NCBI GenBank assembly: GCA_964020975.1
Contig: OZ026618.1
Location: 34,812,849 to 34,876,848, forward strand
Direction of reading: 5' to 3'
From: Hermodice carunculata
Taxonomy: Eukaryota; Annelida; Polychaeta; Eunicida; Amphinomidae
DNA: 64,000 nucleotides
The notes beneath the pieces are model-generated. The model made no database searches and had not been told where the DNA came from. It saw nothing but the letters and a program-made list of their open reading frames with translations. Of this stretch, positions 12,283-27,939 are shown piece after piece; the stretch's first letter is position 1; each line of letters opens with the position of its first letter. Both the position numbers and the translations under genes were made by a program.

Positions 12283-12900
12283 AAAAGTTGCTATTATTGC
12301 ACAAAATATTTCAGAGATTAATGCCTGAATATTTGTATAATATACCGCCTACAGTACAATTATCCACGGCGCGTAACATGCAACCATGTGACCGATTTAA
12401 TATTCCTCCCATTCTAAGTAGGACCATCTCATTCTCCCGCTCTTTTTTCTATCTACTATTAATCTTTGGAATTCACTACTGGTACCGCATAAGAAAGAAT
12501 GAAAATGTATCTGATTTTAAACCAATTTGAAAAGAGGTATAGGCCGAAATCCTAAGCAAAACGTCTTTTAGAATTTTGGTGAGAGGTACATTGGTAGAAT
12601 CCATCCTCAGATGTGCATGGGCTTCAACCAACTGAACTACTGTCTATTCAACATGAAATTGGCACACTTTCCTGTTTGTTCTTGCGGAAAAGGTAACGAA
12701 GATATCTAGCATTTTTTCTTGCTTTGTGATAATTATGTTTTGCACCGGGAGGAACTACATTATGATATTCTTGAAATACGCTATCTGTTCATTGGCCACC
12801 ATTCTTTACGGCTCTAAAACAGGCACAATTGACTCAAACCAGGACACGGTTAAATTGGTTCATAACTATATTCGAGACACAGGGAGGTGCCTAAGCTAGT
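12283..12900 (+). pseudogene. LINE ORF2 C-terminal fragment
   Basis: The plus strand reads ILSRTISFSRSFF, then in shifting frames the segment around FNQLNYCLFNMKLAHFPVCS and CGKGNED with HFF and a following cysteine. This is the tail region (SFSRSFF, QLNxHL, CxCGxxNExxxHFFxxC) seen downstream of RT in CR1/jockey-like LINEs. At least three frame changes break it. Confidence 0.6.
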
Positions 12901-12904
12901 AATC

Positions 12905-14445
12905 TGGGAACCTTCCTACCTGGTTCATATGTTAAGCCCACTATCTGCAGCGTTTTGTATTGTAACTTCCTTATATTGTACACTGGTTACACACATATGT
13001 GACTTCTCTTTCATCATCTTTATCTTTGTACCTTTACTTACTTTTTTTCAAGAGAGGTTCATATTGGGCCTGGCCCTGTTCCTCAATTGCATGAAAAAGA
13101 TATGTTAAAACAAAAACATGACAATGAAAGTTTCTGTTTTAAAATCTAAAAACGTTTTTTAAAAATCACTGCAATATTTCAGCGATAAATAGATGTGAAT
13201 TTTTTTAAGTGTCAAAACACGCAAGTTTTCTTCGAGAGTAAATGGTCACCCATTGAAATTCTATAATGAAAGTGCCAGTCAAGGGATTGCAAAGTGAAAT
13301 AATCATGCCCCCCAACCCACTCACCCCCCCCCCACCCTCCCACCCCCAATTGTCAGTTGAAGGCAACAGCCTTCCTTGGGGAAGCTGTACATACAATTGA
13401 AATTGAGACTGCTTTTCATCACCCTTGATATTAGTCATAAACATTCAAGCAGACGACACTTGACCACCAGCCGGTTTTGGCCAGTTTAAAGAGGAAAAGA
13501 TAATCCAACAGCATGTTATGGCCTGATTACCTGAAGGCTGTGCAAGTACATTGCATGTGTTCTATTTGTCTCGAGAATGAGTTTTCTGACCATTGAATGA
13601 CTGAGATCGTGTGTATTACTCAAGTAATACATAACGACTGCCATTCAACAATTTTTCAGTGAAACAGTTTGGTTCTTCGCTGGCGGGGGTCGGTTTTCAG
13701 ACATTTGTTCGAGTGCGACGCAGGTAATCCTGAACATAAAACAAAACGTTAAAAAGCTTGAACTTTACATTCGTGTTAGTATAATTTATAAAACAAGAGA
13801 AGAAGATTCTACCTAACTAGTCAACGAGTTACTTTGACATATTCGGACATTGTGCTTACAAAAACGGATTATTGGCATGGCATCGAGGTATTCGAAATGG
13901 GGTGTATGAACAGATCGTTTTAGAGCTTAAAATCCGTCACATTAATGCATGACGGTCTTTAACCGGAACATTATGTAAGATTCTAAACAGGAGAGGTAAA
14001 CCCATTTCACGTTGCTCACCAAACATCCATTAGCACATAATTTGACAAGTAGAATCTAAAATATCTTTATTGCTGTTAAAGGGGGTTAACAAGAATTGCA
14101 GAGAGTTCAAAATTAGACTTGCAAGTGGAATTAGATATATTCAAGATGTAATTTAAAGTATATTATCATGTAAATTTGCTCCTAATTTGGCCTTTGATAC
14201 TTAACAAACTTATTCCATCCGTAGAAAAGAAGTATTAGCGTTCGAAACAAATTCTATGACGGAATATATCAAATGATGCAAGTAAAGCTGTGTATTCAAT
14301 TGGAACGCACCAGCTCTGTCTGGGAACTTTTTATAAACCTAGGAAAAGACGAAAAAAAATCCACCTCGTGAAATCTCCACCTCGAAATATTAGACATAAC
14401 TTATAATAATTTTTATAACTAAAGCTTAAAGGTGTTGCTTAAATA
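12905..14445. other. no gene recognised
   Basis: AT-rich sequence. The only marked feature is a C-rich run near 13310-13346. I see no coding or repeat structure. Confidence 0.55.
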
Positions 14446-14451
14446 TACGCA

Positions 14452-14536
<85 letters not shown>
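14452..14536. repeat. TA microsatellite
   Basis: An uninterrupted TA array of about 40 units. Confidence 0.97.
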
Positions 14537-14538
<2 letters not shown>

Positions 14539-15397
14539 ATGTATTGATGTGAATGAGGTGGGCATTCGTGTGTACTTTGATGTAGCCATTCCGAATTATT
14601 TATTTACATTTTGCCGTGTATTCGCCGCGGCCGCTGTTGATCTGGAACATGTTGAGAAGTCTCATGTTCAATTCTCAATCGCATTGTTTTCTATTAGCTC
14701 CGAAAACAGAAGCAGGCGACGTTTTGAGCCGTATGATACAAAAAAAAACTACAACGTGTCCGAGTCTGTTTCGTTAAAGGTTGCTTTTTTGTAGCCCCCT
14801 TTCGCCTGCATAACACTTCTTTGTTCAAAAACATAGGCTGGTTTACGGAATAAAACCAAATGCTGCTTGTTCGTTTGACACAGTGAAATACTTGTAACCT
14901 GCATGGCGTTGCTTGCAGATTTATTGCTAGAAATTTGGATGTTGATGCTAGGCTGCTTACGTGAAATATACACACCAAAAGACAGTGGTTGTTAGATTTC
15001 TGTTTCTGTGTGGTGTCAGGCTCTATACACTTTATATATATAAAATACTTAGTAGATGATTAGAATCAAACTTCCTGTTATTATAATTTGCAATTATCTA
15101 AAAACCTGACAACTACAAGACAAGTTGTTAATGCTTCCACTGCTAGTAAATCTATGGAATGAGTCAACGGTTTCCCTGGATGTGAAGCGTCCGAAGCCTG
15201 CTGAGCAATGCTGCTGACGTAAATCATTTTTTAAGACATGCTGATTCTGGAATGAAGGGTCATTTCATGAGAAATGCCAATCTAAAATACCGTTATGATA
15301 CTACCGACTAGCACTATTTGCATTAATTTCTATGGAATTTTACACGAATAGGTACGTGCGTTTGCATCTATACTCTCAAATAATCAAAGTGTATGCG

Positions 15398-15436
15398 TAT
15401 ATATATATATATATATATGGGTAAGTGTGGGGGGAT

Positions 15437-15478
<42 letters not shown>
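15398..15478. repeat. TA then GT microsatellites
   Basis: About ten TA units, a GGG-rich spacer, then about twenty GT units. Confidence 0.95.
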
Positions 15479-15480
<2 letters not shown>

Positions 15481-15599
15481 ATATTTATACCTCTGTGTGG
15501 TCAAAGGAGTTGTATGAGTATAGGCTATGTTTTTGTCAGTTAAACTACATTATGTTCATTTATATTGCAGGTAAAATTACATCTGTCCATTTTTGAACT

Positions 15600-17165
15600 C
15601 TTAAACTGCGACATTAAAGACTGAGTCTGCAGCTTTCGACGCTCAAAGCGCAGCTCTGTAAGATATTCATTCAGATTCTGCATTCCTGTAAAGTTCGCTG
15701 CCTAATTTTGAGCTCAAATTTTTTTAGCTAAAATCAAATAATTATTTTTACAGAAATGAAGCGGATGAAATAGGAAATTCCAGTCGCCACCGGTTTGGCG
15801 GGAAGATATTTCATTCGCTGTGTCTGCACGATGTGCCAAATTAAGAACGGATAAATACGATACAAATAGGTCTTTGGCCAGACATGTTTTAGTTTCGCCA
15901 GGTGTTGTGTATGTTGTGTTATCCCAACCAAACACAAGTTTCACTGACCATTTAAAAAATGACAGCGATAGTCAAAATATTTGTATATTGGCTTTTATGC
16001 CCCTGGGATGCATTGTAAACTTTCGAGAGTAAGCCTATACTATTGTGTCCCTCTTTATCTGGCAGAAGGAGCACACAAAGAATTTGATAGTATCCCCTGC
16101 AAAACCACATAATTGTAGCTCTATGTGGCTTTGGTTTGAATGGAGTGTTATCTCTTTGTGTGAATCCATGTAGGACCCAGGGTCAGTTAATATAGGCCTG
16201 AGGACACCCATATGTAATTACGAGCAAGTACTATGCTCTTCTCGTACCAATCCAGCCTCCCTTCGAGACACGCTTTCCATTTGCAAACACTCGGCAATGT
16301 ACATTTTGCTATGAAAGAAGACACCCAAACTGTGGTTTTGGTGGCGAGCGGACGGTGCGATCGGGTTAGTTGTGGAGCGAGCCAGGAAATCAAATTATGC
16401 CAAGGCGTCAATTGACATTTTTTGCGTGTGGTTTCACAAATTTGAGGCCGAAAAAAGGCGTTTGGGTCACGTCTTTTTTGTATCTTTCAACGTGCTTCAT
16501 TTCGAAATAAAAAAATCGTGAGGTCTTTAGTAGTCTTGACCCAACTCGAGCCCGTAGCGTAGGGCACTCCCAAATCGTTGAACGCTGCGTTTTCATATAT
16601 GTTAATTGATGAATAGAACTTTGTTAAATTTCGGATATGATGACACGAAATGTAAAGGAAATATTGACACAGTCACGCATTCTGACAAATAAATACATAT
16701 GTACCCGCATGAGGTAATTGCCTGAACGGGAAGGGAAAGTAAGTACACGAATGCACATGCATGTTGCTGTTTTTGCCTGCATGGCCCAGCAACATCTTAC
16801 AGAAAACTCAATTATTGTTACCTCCAATTGTCCAAAGCAGACCCAAGCTGCGTGCTCTGTCTACTCCGCTGGCAGGTGTAGTAACACGGAACTCGATCTG
16901 CTTTGCAGTCAAAGTTATTGTCGCAAAAGAAAAAAATGAAGGAAAACACCACAACCAAAGTCGAAATATATTGGAAAACATGGTGATGAGAGATTTTTTT
17001 CGCAAATCATCTTAAGATCTTTCCTGAAAACTTAAAAAATAGCGAGTTGCATGGTGATACTATTTATTGATGATCATAATCAGGCCAGCTCCTCGACTGG
17101 CTTGACAATTTCGGAGTTGGTTTTTGTGTTGTTTTGTTTTGATTTTTTGTTTTTTTTGGGGGGGG
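15600..17165. other. no gene recognised
   Basis: Mixed-composition sequence with several 60-75 codon open frames on both strands. None shows a recognisable motif or a matching pair of splice sites. Confidence 0.5.
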
Positions 17166-17166
17166 T

Positions 17167-17168
<2 letters not shown>

Positions 17169-17208
<40 letters not shown>
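17169..17208. repeat. poly(T) tract
   Basis: About 40 T preceded by a G run. It could be the tail of a minus-strand retroposed copy, but no body is recognisable beside it. Confidence 0.9.
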
Positions 17209-17211
<3 letters not shown>

Positions 17212-17214
17212 TCA

Positions 17215-20200
17215 AGGGATTAAAGTGGTGTTAAAAACTCTTGACGTCATTAGAACCAGAAACTTGAAACGGTCATTTTTGAAAGTTACACTAAACTTAA
17301 TATAATTGATTGAGTACAAGAATGATCTATCGGTTTAACTACAAGCAAGGAGGTAGTCTCCTTCCTACAAGTTACAAAAATCCAGCCAAAAATAATAAAT
17401 CACTTCTTTGCTTATCAGCATTTTTTCCAGGTGTATGCACGCTTGCTTGATTCCATGGTTTTATCTCGGTATTGGATACCGTGTAATAACAATATACACG
17501 TACTTGCACCCTATGGACCAGTCAAAAAGGCTTTCTTAACAGTCTGTAAGATTTATGAAATTGGTTTCGCCCGGTATGTACGAAATAGCATATAGTATAC
17601 ATTTCAAAATAACATTATATAATCTATGGTCAGTAATCTTGTAAATTTTCTGTTATCAGTGGGTCATTTGCAACGTAAGTGTATGCAATTGATTTATACC
17701 ACCCCTTCAATTTACTTCCCAAGTGACACTGACAGCCGTGTCCATATTGTTCCAACAGGCGAACTGCTCAAAGTCTTGGTCCTCAATGGCTTAAATGTTC
17801 TCAGAATATTTTTAGGTCTCAAAAAAATGGACACAAAGCCATTGGCGCTTGTCGTTTTTTTCAGTTTAAATGGTAAATTTTAAGACAAATAACATCTTTT
17901 GAACAGATATGACGTACCTCAAGGCCAGTGAGAACAGCGTCGATACCAGGGTCTTGAACTCCGGGGACCAATCAGCTTTGTCATGCAAAGAAGCAGCAGG
18001 CAGCGTTTGCTCAGTTTCACAATAGGCAAATCACATTACCGGCAATAAACATATTTTCAGTCACAGCAGTATAAATCACAAAATTGTCTCTTGTCAGTGC
18101 ACCCTTTTTTTCTCTCAGAACGATTCTGTCGTAAGAGCGTGCTTCTGGTTCAGTTAGATAACCTGCTCTGTAAAGCACCATCTTAACTTGCCTCTATTGT
18201 TTCCTGAGTACGTCTCCATTTCTTGCACTTCCAATATCTTAGTGAGTTCTGCAGGAGTTCAGCAGTTGCATTCATCCCAGAAAAGTATCAAATCCAATGT
18301 TTTCGACAAAGATGTTGGCTTGTTCTTGTCTCGATATGATGCGCATGGAGTCCCGCGAGCAGGCTTTCATATTTGAATTTTTACTCTCCCATCCCCACGC
18401 GGGCCGGTGGAAAGTAATGATCACTTGCTTCTTATCTGATCCTACCGGTTGGCGTACCTGTGAAATATACTGCAGAAGGTGTCCTTGTGACGCAGTCGCC
18501 GCCCCGAGCATAGAGGCCAGTTTCTTTGATAGCGCTGTGCGACTCCGTGTTTATCTAATTGAATCGAGGTCCAACCTGTCCGTTTCGCCTTCGCATCAGC
18601 ACACCTGAGTTCACTGGGGAGCAACATTGGCATTGCATTTACCACTCACAGGTTGTTGCCAAATTAAAGCTGAGCTGAATAGTTCGCCAGAATTTATGCC
18701 CAAGATTGAAATGTTCATCACATACCGTCTTGGATTCAATATGAAAAATAAGAAAAAGTACTTCAAAAGATCTCCGAGACTCCAAAAATACCAAAATATG
18801 GGTTTACTTGCTGTCGTAATGCCGCTTACATACAACACACATCAGGCTGCTGCCCATAAATACTTTCCTTCAATACGGGAATTGCATATTAATTTCCCGC
18901 CAAAATATCTTACTCTGTCGCTAAGCAACAGTGACAAACAGCGGCCACTAGCCCCCGTGATATGGGCATGCTGATGGAAATCAACACTATCACTAACATT
19001 TGTGGAATTAAAGAATATTGCTTCGATACATACGAGGACTCCTTCACATATTAAGTTCAGTGTGTGTTTGGAGAAGATGTATGGCTTTTTAAACACTTAA
19101 CTTTGCAAGTGGGCCCCTTATTAATTGAACCTAACAGGAGTCAGTACAGCTTTAATGTGCATGATCCCTGGCGTCTATACAGCATGTCATTTCCCCCAAC
19201 ACAAAATAATAAAGTCTCATCAAAGTGACCATTTGCTATATATATTGAGAGCAATTTAACGGTTGGCTGAGACATTGGGACCATGGCAAAAGCTGTATGT
19301 AAAGAAAAAGCCACTTTCTCAACAGTAATACGAGCGGGTATTGTACACACCATCCTCCATGTACCATAAACGTTAATGGCCACCACCTAAACATTATGGC
19401 GAAGTCGACACTTCATTCCACTCGCCTTTTTTACGCTATTGCGCACAACGGCCATTCTTTGTGGGAAACTTTACATTTGGTTATAATTTAACGTCTTTAT
19501 ATTTCACGGCTTACGCAGGAGTTGGGGGTGGGAGGGGACCTGCTTCATTGTTGGCAACAATTCTTTAATTCTTTATATGTCAGCTATAATGCGTAACAGA
19601 TGGTGAACCTGTACTTGAATGGGAGTTTTCAACAGTATAGTGATACTGAGACTGCATATGCCACTCACTGTTTAAAAGCATTCAGCTGATTGGCAGATTG
19701 TAGTGGACTATGCTATCTGCATTGCGTGAAAAGCAAACTATATCTTGATTTCACGCACCTCTATAGCTGTTGCAGAATGTTTCCATTTATAGTCTTCACG
19801 GGAAAGCATAAAAAATTCTAGTTATATGTTGCTACACGAACAAGATTATGAGGACATGTTACTTTGCTTCTATTCCTCGGTGTTCAATTGGCTCCGCAAA
19901 TGCTATTCTAAAACAACAGCACAAAATTTTAGTAGCGCCGCCCATCCTTTTCTACTCCAGTTCCCAGCTGAATGTGCACGGGTACCATGTATTTCAGCCG
20001 GATACCAGACTAAACTCGACTTCCTATCGCAATGCTTGCGTGCCTAGAGCAACACGGTACATCTTCTGACCAAAGCATCACCATACAATGAGCGTCCCAA
20101 ACGTGATACGCCTGTGCCACTTCCACGTGGTACAATTAAACTCTTTATTTCAAAACAGCGTATGTTTATGTATCATTGTGCATTTTCACTCATGGTCGAA

Positions 20201-20960
20201 TTCATATTTCAGTCAACTTAGAGGCAGCACAGGTATTGACAAATTTCTTCTCTTCGGTATTAGAGGAAAATCAGTCAACTCAGGTCAATAACTAAATCGT
20301 GTTCTTTATTTGAAAATGCACATACAGAAGTGCATGTGTTTGGACTTGTAACAGTATTCACGTTTTGAATACACTTACTTAAAGCAACTTTGATATCATT
20401 GTATTCGATTAAGACACACCTTTGTATTTTTATTTTTATTTTATTTTTTTTTTTGGAGGGGTGGTTTTGCGGGGGGGGGGGGTTCCCCCTTTAGGATGGG
20501 TGCAGCTTTTTCAGCATTATTTGTCTGAATTATGATATGGCATTTTGAAGTTTGGAATTTTAGAATACTTTGTCCAGGTAGTAATTGGACTTTCAAACCT
20601 GACAATAGTAACACAGACAACTGTATCCTTAGTTGTTGTTTTTTTTTAAAGAAGCAAAATCCATCCGGAAAACATATGAATTTGTTCATCAATGAACTTA
20701 GGACTCCGACTGAACTAAAATTACTGTTTAAAGACTGAAAAAAAATCCACATTCTTTTTGAAATTTTGTTTAGAGCATCGTTTCATTTTTCATCAGCATT
20801 AAAAATATTCACATCAAAATATTTCATTGCGGTACATCTGAAGTCAAACGAATATAACACTTAACGCATTACATATTTTCATTGCAGTATAAGAATACCC
20901 CCGAGGTATTGGAGGGAGCCGATTGGTGTAACCTATTCCATTGCAAGAAGCCGACCAGTA
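17215..20960. other. no gene recognised with confidence
   Basis: This stretch has open frames at 18272-18645 on both strands and one donor-like site (CACAG|GTACGC, minus strand, at 18458), but all three frames are open there and no partner exon was found. The rest is AT-rich without visible repeats. Confidence 0.5.
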
Positions 20961-20966
20961 GCCACA

Positions 20967-21038
20967 TCCCCAGGGGAGGAAACAGACCTGTGGTCTGATT
21001 CTTCCCCAGGGGAGGAAACAGACCTGTGGTCTGATTCT
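20967..21038. repeat. 36-bp tandem duplication
   Basis: Two perfect copies of a unit beginning TCCCCAGGGGAGGAAACAGA start at 20967 and 21003. Identity suggests a recent duplication. Confidence 0.95.
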
Positions 21039-21039
21039 T

Positions 21040-24000
21040 AGTGAAGCGAACCAGCCCATAATTTGTTCCTCATCGAAGTATGGGTGATTGGACAAATGGA
21101 CTGCTGGTGGATTTGATTACCAGAATGTATAGCGTTGACTGTGACCTGTCATGTCTTGTCGTTTCACTTCACAGCAAATTTAAAGTTTTGGAACCAATCT
21201 GTCAAAGCTGCGCTTGGACCAACCATAAATCTAACACTAACCTTTTTCCAATAAAACGCTGAAAGGTCCTGTGTTTGAATAGTCCCAGGTTCATTCTATC
21301 TCGTACCAGAGCGCAGACGTGAATTATAATTTAATCAATTCTACACTGTTGTGTAGGTAAATTGCTTGAACGTGATCATTGTTTTTTAACTTAGCGATCT
21401 AGTGAAGGTTAGGTCTCATTGTTTAATTTCTTTGATTTTTTTTTCAGTGTCTGAGCAATACCAGAATTATACTTTTCCTTGAAGGATTTCACATGGGAAA
21501 TACTCTGAAAGGATATACGTTTACATATATTTTTGAAAGATATGAGTAACTGAAATAATAATTTCAGCTATGTTTTAAAAAATGATGAAATTAGGCCCTA
21601 CAACTAAATAAACAATTCTAGTGCCAAATAAAAGACATGTTTGTCATTGGAAAAATACATTTTCCCATATTAAACGTAGATCATTAAAAAAACTCTCCGA
21701 ATTTTAAAAATAATTGTTTTTCGTAATTTACCTTTTAAATTTGCAGTTTTCTTTTAAAATCTTTGGTGATTATAATTACGTTGTTTTTTGTTTTTTTTTA
21801 GAAAACGTATGTACTTCTTCGCTTAGCCCCAGAAGTACTGATTCTTTGAGGGCGAAGCAGCTCATTTCAATTGTAAATAAGTTTTCCTACAATTTCGTTT
21901 TCAATAAAACAGTCGTACTTCTTGGTATATTAAAAAGCAGATAATATTTTCTCTATAGTGTTGTTATTTCCATCCCTTCCAGGAAATGCATAGTTTTATA
22001 TGTAGTATAGGATCATTATACCAAAGTCAATGACTAAGAAACATACTTCCTTAAATTTTCTCCAGATAATCACTTTCAGGCAGGTCATTCAATTTTGGGT
22101 GATTTACCATAGAGATGGTCATTACAATATTACAATAATAGAGGGAGTAGAAAAGTGTATCTTTGCCTTCAAGACAACTACTTGAAGTACCGCCAACAAA
22201 GTAAAGTCTATTATGCAGTTTTAATTAGCTGCCTCTCAGCTAAGCCATTGACGTAAGTCACAGAGGTATGACTGTTACCAGCATCGTTTTCAGGGACAAG
22301 ACTAGTTAACCTGAATCTCTGTTGGCTGAGATTTGCTCTCTCTTAAGTTTCAGCTGTGCTACCGGATTGTAAAACAGTGTTGTTTATGGTGTTTGCTGTA
22401 CGGATAAAGACCACTTGTTTGTATAATATTTATACATGTTACCAAACAAAATGTTTTGACATTTTGGCTCTTGGAATCACAAATGTCATGCAAAAAATAT
22501 GATAGCCAAAGTTTGCAAATATTGTAACATACCTTCCAGCTTCTGACTCATTTGATATATATATGACCTGTGTCGATAGACAATAGTCTTCACAGATGAC
22601 ACACAGATGATGCAGAAATGACTGATCTAATGATATAAACCCTGGTACTATTCAATTTCTAATGACATGATTTGCAATCTATGCAGGCATTTGTTGTTAA
22701 AATTTAATTTGTTTTTTTTAACCCCTTTCAGTGCCAAGTTTTGACAGCATGAACACAGTCAAGTTGTTGACCTGGTCCATGCACGTGGTCTGCGCAATTG
22801 TGGTCATGCTGGCATTTGAATGAGGGTTAGATCTAGAACAGACAGAATTCTGGTATCGTTATGGCAATTCAGTGCACAGCGCCCTTTTTCGGAGTTAGAA
22901 ATGAAAGAGTCAAGGGCATTTCATGGCGTTCTGCATTTGATGTGTAAAATGTACACGTATTTCAATGTCTAACCGCTGTGCTTGTGTAGCCCTTGATCTT
23001 GATCATCAAAACTGCATAGGGCCCCAAACTACCAATAAGCCTGGACATTAAACGATGCAGAAGAGTATTATTATGTTATAATATTAGAATTAAAGCTTTG
23101 CATAAACGGGTTCCCGGTTTTTAAATGTAGAAAAAGCTTACTTGTCAAATTTTGTATCCAGTATAAAAAAGAATATTATTCACTTCATTTGTTTGATCAT
23201 ATCGGTAATATATTTAAATCATAATGTCATAGTCGTCCTAATAATCTGAAGTGTGTCTCAGAGAATGTTAACAATGGCTATCTAGTCAAACCGTTGTGAT
23301 TTGTTGAAGTTCTGACAATGTAGTTACTAATTTGCGGCTACCCATTGGACAGTGTTTTAACAGATTTTAACCACAGCCACGGTAAGCACATCTCTTATTT
23401 TTCCTGAAATTCTATATTTCTTAATTGGTTGAGCTATATTTACAGTCTGTATTACCGACACAATTTGAACACTAGACAATGTTTGCGAAATGTTGAAAGT
23501 GAGTAAAATTTGAGAGCCAGAGAGTAAATCGTTATGAATTAATTTGTTTTACATGTACATGTATGTCCAAATATATGTGTGTGTGTGTGTATGTGTAACG
23601 TCATTAACTTTCTTGAAGAACCCCTCTGGACAAAGAAAATTCTTCCTTTAGGTAACTAGAACATGCATCAATAAAGTGTCCCTTACACGCCTCCCAAAGA
23701 GTTGCCAGAAGAACTATGATGGTCCACTGAAAACCGTTGAAAACCCGATTTCTTAGGATCTAGTTGCCTTCGTAGACAGACCAATACCGCCGCGCTATTC
23801 ATATTGTGAATTTCTATTGACGATGGACTCGAGCGGGGTCACGGCTTTTTTTTTTTTTTTTTTTCGCCTTCAGTCTGACCACGGTAAGAAGGATCTGTCT
23901 TCGCAGGCAAATGGTGTAGTGAAGCACTAGCTATTTTACGAGAACACAAGCCTGTGTGTGCTGCTGCAAAATTCACATTAATTTGTTACACTTTACATTG

Positions 24001-24480
24001 GAATTGGTATGAATATTAAAAACTACTATGTTTAAAGGCTCAACATGATATTCCAAACAGAGAGTTCCTAAATATGAAGTCGATTTAAGGTGAGATGGAA
24101 ATCCAATAAAAAGACAACAGGCAGTTGCGTGTCATCATATTACCCCTTCTACTTCTACGTAATCAAGCGAATTAGTTTGAATAGTTAACCAAATGAAACA
24201 ACTTTGTGTTGCTTGCTCAGGCGAAGGTATAAGATATCTGATCTCTAAACAATCTGCGAAGTAAACACAAAGAGTTATAATGGCACATGTACATTCATTA
24301 TGTGCTCGAGACAAAAGGCCATTTAAAATGTGCAGAATTCTCTAACGGAAAAAAAATCGATATAAACTAACGTTAACGGTTCAAATTTTCACTCAAAATG
24401 GATGTCAAGTAATATCTGGGCCACTTATTAAGGCGTGTCACATGGACTGTTTTAAGACTTATCTGAACAAAGTAACACTA
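21040..24480. other. no gene recognised
   Basis: About 3.4 kb of AT-rich DNA with few open frames over 60 codons. Only a GT tract near 23574-23594 and a poly(T) near 23846-23864 stand out. Confidence 0.6.
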
Positions 24481-24481
24481 A

Positions 24482-24580
24482 TGATGATGATGATGATGAT
24501 AGTGATAATTATAATTTATTGATGAAAACTGTCCCTTTACATAGGGAGCAACCACAGTCGGGGATGTCAGTGGTGCGTCA
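24482..24580. repeat. GAT microsatellite with a dispersed flank
   Basis: About six GAT units run into ATAATTTATTGATGAAAACT and GTCCCTTTACA. The same arrangement in variant form follows the TAA array at 2403-2445, which suggests shared descent from one element end. Confidence 0.6.
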
Positions 24581-24589
24581 CACGAAAAT

Positions 24590-26443
<1,854 letters not shown>

Positions 26444-26509
26444 CTTGCGACGAAGTATGCGAAATGCAGAACCCAATATTAATATGTTTAATTATCTGTT
26501 TATTTTAGT

Positions 26510-26514
<5 letters not shown>

Positions 26515-26557
<43 letters not shown>

Positions 26558-26596
26558 CATTGTCGTTGTTGTTGTTGTTACTACTACTACTACAAC

Positions 26597-26679
<83 letters not shown>
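26515..26679. repeat. compound trinucleotide array TTA, TTG, TAC, TAG
   Basis: TTA units pass through GTTGTTGTT and ACTACTACT into about 28 TAG units. Since TAC and TAG are nearly complementary the right part can fold on itself. Confidence 0.96.
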
Positions 26680-26889
26680 ATGTACCAATGTGGTTGAATC
26701 AAAACCTGTTTACTTTTTAAATGGTTGTATCAATCCGTTTTAAACTACGAGCCGTATTTGGTTCTACGTATTGGAAGATGTGTTTTATGTATCGCCAGCC
26801 ATGTCCTTAGCCAGACTGCAGAAGCCATGAAAAATCCAATCAAAAGCAAAACACGTGCAAAGTGCACACAGTCTAAATTAGAACATTTT

Positions 26890-27590
26890 AATTTTAAACA
26901 TATTTATTCCACCTGAATTGCCAAGTAGTACAATAATACTAAATGGATGGCTCTCCAGACACAGAGAGACACACAGTCATATGTACAAAACACACAGGAC
27001 AAAACAATATCCGAGGACAAATAAATTGGTCAGTATACTAACATGATATTCATCTCGTACCAACTCAAAGTATGAACCGTCTTGTATCTATAATAAAGTT
27101 TTGGACAGAATCAAAAATATCTAAGTTGTCGCTTGACGAAAGATTGTCATTACCATGTGTCAGATAAGTAAGCACTGTATCACTTGCTAAGTGAACAACT
27201 AGGTTTGGATTGACTTGCGGTGCCAAAATATTGCATACCGTTCTAAACTATGAAAAGAAAGGACATTCGAGGAAGAAATGGGATGTACTCTCATTATGAT
27301 ATGAGCAATTACATGCAGCAGACGTAAGAATATTTAATCTATGAGGATGAAAATTAAGACGACAACAATCCAAACGTAGCTGTGTATGTATAATATTAGG
27401 AAATCTTTTGCCGTGCGAGTAGCAACCTGGGACAGGATCAACGGACAAAAGAGTACTTTTTAGTTTAGACTTGAATTGAGCAAGTGAAGTAGATTGCCTT
27501 ATATCGTCCGGATGGTCGTTCCAAAGTTTAATAGTAGAGGGAATGAAAGAATCACCAAAACGATTGGATGTAAACTTTATTTTTTCTCAT
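26890..27590 (-). pseudogene. LINE 3' end: ORF2 C-terminus and 3' UTR
   Basis: The minus strand reads FIPSTIKLWNDHPDDIRQST, then HTQLRLDCCRLNFHPHRLN and CNCSYHNESTSHFFLECPFF. These are the post-RT blocks (xLWNxLPxxIR, LRLxxSxLNxHL, CxCGxxxExxxHFFLECP) of CR1/jockey-like LINEs. The 3' UTR runs left and ends in AATAAATATG-type AT-rich sequence near 26890. Upstream RT and endonuclease are missing. Confidence 0.72.
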
Positions 27591-27819
27591 GATTATTGAA
27601 TAATTTATAGTACAGTAGATCTAACTTAATCTTTATCCATACAAGAACGACACACACAATCCACAAGAAAAACTTATAGAGAGAAACAGAGAAACACAAA
27701 CGAAACAAAACAAAACAAAAAACAAACAAACAAACAAACAAAAAACCACATGTCGCTCATCATGATCTGAGCCGACAAGAATCCGAAAGCCCCAAGATTT
27801 TAAGCTAACTATACTATAT

Positions 27820-27930
27820 TGTAAACATATTTATTTTCTCTGGATTGCCTAATAGTATACAGAGACTAATCTGGAGGCTCTCCAGTACATAAAAGGACGC
27901 ACAGGAATATGAACTATATATAATGCGCGA
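27820..27930 (-). repeat. second copy of the same LINE 3' end
   Basis: The stretch AAACATATTTATT, GATTGCC, TAGTATAC and GGCTCTCCAGTACATA matches the end seen at 26895-26965 in the same orientation. Only about 110 bp remain, a typical 5'-truncated copy. Confidence 0.6.
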
Positions 27931-27939
27931 CAGGTTGCA

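Noticed and set aside
18297-18645. Open frames on both strands with a CACAG|GTACGC donor on minus
   Set aside because: All three minus frames are open on the exon side, the possible acceptors are poor, and no partner exon was found.
26445-26720. Ile/Val/Thr/Ser-run open frame
   Set aside because: Translation of the compound trinucleotide array.
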